A DNA stretch of 64,000 nt from positions 62,001 to 126,000 of the forward strand of contig JABCPU010000069.1 in the NCBI GenBank assembly GCA_016800925.1, given 5' to 3'. The position numbers were made by a program, and so were the translations under genes. This DNA comes from Suillus spraguei (Eukaryota > Basidiomycota > Agaricomycetes > Boletales > Suillaceae). The first letter of the stretch is position 1. The number at the start of each line of letters is the position of its first letter. The notes under the pieces are model-generated. The model was not told the origin of the DNA. It saw nothing but the letters and a program-made list of their open reading frames with translations, and made no database searches. Shown here piece by piece: positions 59,869 through 64,000 of the stretch.

Positions 59869-62523
59869 ATGTCATCTAAGCGAATCGCTTTATATCCTTG
59901 CTCTCCCAATACCGTACGTGGAACATCGACAAAGATCTCAGCTAGCAAAGATAAGGTTGTTTATGCCAATGGCAAAACTGTGATCGTGCGTTGTCGCCTT
60001 TTATACACCCTCATACTGTCTCATGAGCAATCCATCTCTAGATCCGTGACCTTAAGGCGAGGATTGATCTTGATGCTCGTGTTGAATATTTATCCAATGC
60101 TGGTCCACTTAGAATGCCGCTTTATCAACAACTTTTTCTGGTCACGCATACAACACGACTGTTGCACGTTTTTCACCATCTGGCTTCTACTGTGCATCTG
60201 CAGACATTACTGGAACAGGCGCGCATCTACCAGTATCATATATAACCACAATCGCTAATCAATTGAATCTGATTCTGCAGTCAAGATATGGGATACCATA
60301 GGCGAAGATCAATCTGTGAAGGGAGAATACAAAGTTATATCCGGGAAAGTGTAAGCATACTCTGCTCATTGGAAGTTTATCCTGGTGACACTGTTCGTAA
60401 TCGGTAGCAACGACCTGGCTTGGGATGGCGAAAGCAAGCGGATAGTTGCGGTTGGCGATGGCAGAGAGAAGTGCGCTTAATATTTATGCAGAACAGACAG
60501 GGACTGACAGTGGGTTTGGAAGATTCGGTCATGCTTTTCTTGCCGATTCCGGCGCTTCGACGGGTCAAATCAGTGGGCATTCCAAGGTTTGTCGTCGTCA
60601 TTTTTGTGAACCAGCAAGCTCATTTCAGGTAGGTTATCAATGCCGTTTCTATTAGATACCAGCGCCCCTTTAGGGCAGCCACCGCCTCCGATGACAATTC
60701 TATCGTCTTTCATCAAGGTAACTGGCCTTTAAGGTCACCGGATGAACGCTGAATTCTTGGCATCCTGCAGGGGTCCCCTTCAAATATGATAAGGTTTGAA
60801 ACTTCTCTACAGTATTTGAGTGTCGACTGTAAACTGTGTGAAGACCATCAGAACGCACACCAAATTTGTGCAAGACGTTCAATTTGGACCTTCAGGCGAC
60901 CACTTCGCCAGTGTGGGCTCAGACTCAAAAATCTTCCTCTATGATGGGAAGACTGGTGAGACGGTCACAGAGCTTACTGACAATCCACACAAAGGGACCA
61001 TTGTGAGTTGTGACGGAAGCATGGTTTGAGTTGGGAAACTCACATCGTCCCTACTAGATGTCCTGCTCTTGGAGTCCAGATAGCAAGTCATTCTTTACCA
61101 CTTCTCTAGATTGCACTGTTAGACTATGTGCGCACTCAATGGAACTGCGCTTTACTAACTCGACTGAACTCACGATACAGGGGATATCGAGACCCGCAAA
61201 TCGTTGCAGGCTTGGACAGTCGGCAGTGGGGTGCCCAACCAACAAGTCGGTGGTGTCTGGAGTGGCATCAGTGACCTTGTCTCTCTCTCTATGTCTGGTG
61301 ATTTGAACGTCTTTGATCCGCGCACAGGAGATAAGCCAACTCGCATCCTTCAAGTATGCAGTCCCTTCCTAAGTTCATGGTGCTTCGCATGACACTCTTC
61401 ATACAGGCTCCACAAAAAGCGATCACCGCAGCATCGTCAACGTCTTCGAGCACGTTTTTTGCTGGGTCGGCTGACGGGCGAGTGTTATCATATGACACGG
61501 ACTCGACATCACCTTCAGATGCTGTTCAGCTGGTGGGAGGCACGCTGCACACCAGTCTCGTATCTGGCATGGCGACCGCAAACTCTGGAAAGGTATTCAC
61601 CACAGGTTATGATGACCAGATCAGGGAGATCGAGGGATCTACATACACGTCTGTCGTTTCCAATTCTGCGTCGTTGTTTTATTGAAATAGGCGTGATAGG
61701 CCTGCTTCCATCTCTTCATTGTCGCAGCCCAAGTCTGTCGCAGTTACATCAGACGAAACCGTGTTTGTCGCTGGCGTCACCTCGGTTGAAGCAATCCGTA
61801 ACAATCAACGGGTTTTCGAGCTGAAACCACCATATGCACCAAGTGTGGTGGGCGCTGGGGGGGTTGTAGTTGCAGTTGGTGGAGAGGTGAGTACCTCCAT
61901 TCTATAAACTGTGATTTTTATATATTAATCGTGTTCAAGGATAAGCGCGTGCACGTTCATACTTGGAACGGCAATACGTTGGCGGAGAAACGGGTACTTC
62001 CAGAAAGCGAGGGCACGATAACTGCACTGGCGGTTTCAAGTGATGGAGCTTTTATAGTGCAAGGAAATGTGAGTATTCAAATACCGGTTCTGATTCAGGT
62101 TCCTGTTACCAATATCGCATCCTACAGTCTGCCGGAAAGATCGCGTTATATCACTCACAGACTGGCGAGGTGAGTTCTGGTAATTATTGCGTCGGGTACA
62201 TTGAAATGATGTGATGCGGCGGACACCAGCTTATCCCGACTCGCTGGGACTGGCACACTGCGCGCATATCTTCCTTGGCATTCTTGCCAGCTTTGGCGTC
62301 ACCTCCGACCCATGTTGTTTCGGGATCTCTTGACACCAACCTATATGTTTGGAGCTTGGAAAACATATCGAAACGCGTTCTTGTTAAAGGGGCGGGTCCA
62401 GGGGGCGTTAACTGTGTTGTCTGGCTTGATGACGCACATGCCACCGATGGTAAAAAAACAGGACGTGTTTTGAGCGGTGGCACAGATGGATGTGTGCGTG
62501 TTTGGGAAGTTGAGTTGCCCTGA
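59869..62523 (+). CDS. aip1: Actin-interacting protein 1 (WD-repeat, WDR1/Aip1)
   Basis: About fifteen exons encode about 600 residues of WD repeats. The start region, with NTVRGTSTKISASKDKVVYA and NGKTVIIRDL, is typical of Aip1. Repeats follow: GHAYNTTVARFSPSG, VKIWDTIGEDQSVKGEY, GHSKVINAVSIR, THTKFVQDVQFGPSGDHFAS, GTIMSCSWSPDSKSFFTTSL, VRLWDIETRKSLQAW, GKVFTTGYDDQIREI, HVVSGSLDTNLYVWSLENIS and GCVRVWEVELP at the end. Aip1 works with cofilin to disassemble actin filaments. Two introns start with GC: after IRDLK (56 nt) and after DITGT (62 nt, GCGCGC donor). The junction near 61670 (STYTS-PKSVAV) has more than one possible donor. Confidence 0.94.
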
Positions 62524-62656
62524 GAGAAGTGAAGAGTGAGAAATGTTCACTGCTGAGATAAGATACAAGATAGGATGATTTGTATGACGACCTGCTATGT
62601 GCATTACCACATACCTCAGTCCATCACCACTTATTCTGACTTCTACATTGTCAAAC

Positions 62657-63454
62657 ATGCATCACCATGACATCACGCATCACCTGAAAGACCAATCTAA
62701 CATGAAGCCGTACTATAGCGCAGCCACTCAGCACGAATTTCTTACAGCTGCTGGTACGTTAAGCTTATCTCCAGCCCGTCTTGCGCTGTGGCTCTGTCAA
62801 GATCGCATTTATGCGGCACACGCATATCCGCGCTTTATTGGTCTGCTCATATCAAAAATTCCCTTCGATGGACCTACTGTTGAGGAGGAATTGAACAGAG
62901 AGACTCTCGTCTTGCTGACAGCATGCTTGGAGGGTGTTATTCGCGAGGTTAATTTCTTTGAAGGGGTCGCAAAGGAATGGAGCTTGGATATCAACTGTTG
63001 GATAGAACGGAAAGCCACACGAGATTACACAGCTGAGATGGCAAGGGTAGCTTCTGTTGGTTCGTTGGAAGAGGGGCTCGTGTTTCTGTGGGCAATGGAA
63101 CAGGTGTGTTTGCCTCCCAATCGATATAACGCTCCTTTAAATTGACAGGTTCCCTAGGTATATCTCGACGCATGGAAGTATGTAAAATCTCTGTTGCCTC
63201 CTCAAAGTGACTCAGAAGATAATACTGCAAATGCGATCCGCCAACTAACAAACAACTGGACGACACCGGAGTTCGAAGTGTTTGTCCAGAAGTTGGAGGT
63301 TCTGGCAAACAAACACTTCGCGAGACGTCACCATGGGCATGCACACTCAGCTGTATGTGCAATGGAGAGTATTTGGGCAAGAGTTGTGGAACTTGAGGCG
63401 ATGTTTTGGCCCGAGGACGGAGAGGACACACGTTTGAGCTCTAGAGCCTTTTGA
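62657..63454 (+). CDS. TENA/THI-4 family protein (heme-oxygenase-like fold)
   Basis: Two exons (62657-63103, 63158-63454) give 247 residues. The pattern SAATQHEFLTAAGTLSLSP, ALWLCQDRIYAAHAYPRFIG and VNFFEGVAKEWSLDI is that of TENA/THI-4/PQQC proteins. The C-terminal half is helical (VYLDAWKYVKSLLP, FVQKLEVLANKHF). In thiaminase II (TenA) the nucleophilic Cys sits in the LPC-x-WLYWEIG-like segment; here the matching stretch reads GLVFLWAMEQVYLDAW and has no Cys, so thiamin hydrolysis is doubtful. No THI20-type kinase domain is fused. It may be a salvage or TenA_E-like enzyme. The start MHHHDITHHLKDQ is taken at 62657; MKPYYSAATQ at 62702 is equally possible. Confidence 0.87.
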
Positions 63455-64000
63455 GATGGATTAACTTTGGAAAATAACGGTGCGCATAGCAGTATGTTGT
63501 AGGAGAGAAGTTCGTGTATCATAGCGTCTACTGGACTAGTGGACATTTCTCAGTTCGCCCACCATGGCTAGACTGTGGCTACAAGTATACGCATGATCTC
63601 GTCAGCTATACTGTGTCGGTAGACGATCATAATGATGGCTCCGGTTGTGATTACGTTATTTTACCATCCCATATTGTATGTTGTTACCGTCCTCCACTGC
63701 TCTTGCATACCACCCTGTTTTCGATATCTCAACGTTCGAACCCTTGGAGTCACAGTCAGTGACGTCGATGAAGGCGTGTAGGATCTAGATCATCTATCTT
63801 TACTCGGGAATATCAGGTGTTTCGGTGCCACCTGACAAAAGGTCGATATTTCCGATCAGCCTCGTGGGGATATCCACATTCCGCTAGCGCACCAGTCAGC
63901 CAGCACGCGTTTAGACGTTCCATATGTTCGTTCCGTGGGAGATGCATTGCTTTGATGTGCCTGGTGCGTCATGCCGCACCGTTGGCTGCAGTAACTTGGT
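63455..64000. other. Right end of the window, no gene seen
   Basis: 3' flank of the TENA gene; no motif, repeat or splice pattern recognised. Confidence 0.45.

Overview
The window looks like genomic DNA from a filamentous basidiomycete, most likely a mushroom-forming agaricomycete. Genes on both strands are cut by many introns of about 36-60 nt. The protein set (ATG11, Mad3, an Rrm4-like RNA-binding protein, Erg6, Rad52, DHH1, a secreted bicupin oxalate decarboxylase, a pepsin-like protease paralogue) and a decayed Plavaka-type transposon fit that group. I could not name the genus. All exon models were read by eye from splice signals, frame and remembered family motifs, with no database search.

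Layout. 1-6.2 kb is an accessory island: a broken Plavaka-like transposase with a 275-bp MITE nested in it, a pepsin-like protease homologue that has lost its first catalytic Asp, and a second MITE copy. 7.1-8.8 kb is the DHH1 helicase (minus). 11.5-21.8 kb has four plus-strand genes: an SDR oxidoreductase with a C-terminal frame break, a DUF7729 membrane/GPI-type protein, a DUF1769 protein and ATG11. 22.8-24.8 kb is a sugar transporter. 25.7-30.7 kb (minus) carries the PP1 catalytic subunit and a PH-domain protein. 33.7-34.9 kb is ERG6; 37.0-39.1 kb RAD52 (minus); 40.4-41.1 kb a mitochondrial ribosomal protein; 41.6-43.8 kb an ACS-type MFS permease followed by a decayed relative. 45.5-48.4 kb (minus) is an Rrm4-like protein with three RRMs and MLLE-type segments. 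48.4-53.4 kb is a gene-poor stretch holding a diverged repeat and a perfect 59-bp palindrome. 53.5-55.4 kb is oxalate decarboxylase. 58.1-63.5 kb holds Mad3, AIP1 and a TENA/THI-4 protein.

The genes do not form one pathway cluster. It is a mostly core-gene region (mRNA decay and transport, autophagy, PP1 signalling, ergosterol, recombination, spindle checkpoint, actin turnover) with two repeat-rich gaps. The most interesting points are a MITE pair whose core is inverted relative to its own ends, the protease-like pseudoenzyme, five candidate GC-AG introns, a 17-nt micro-exon, a perfect hairpin palindrome, and three places where one missing base would restore a conserved reading frame.
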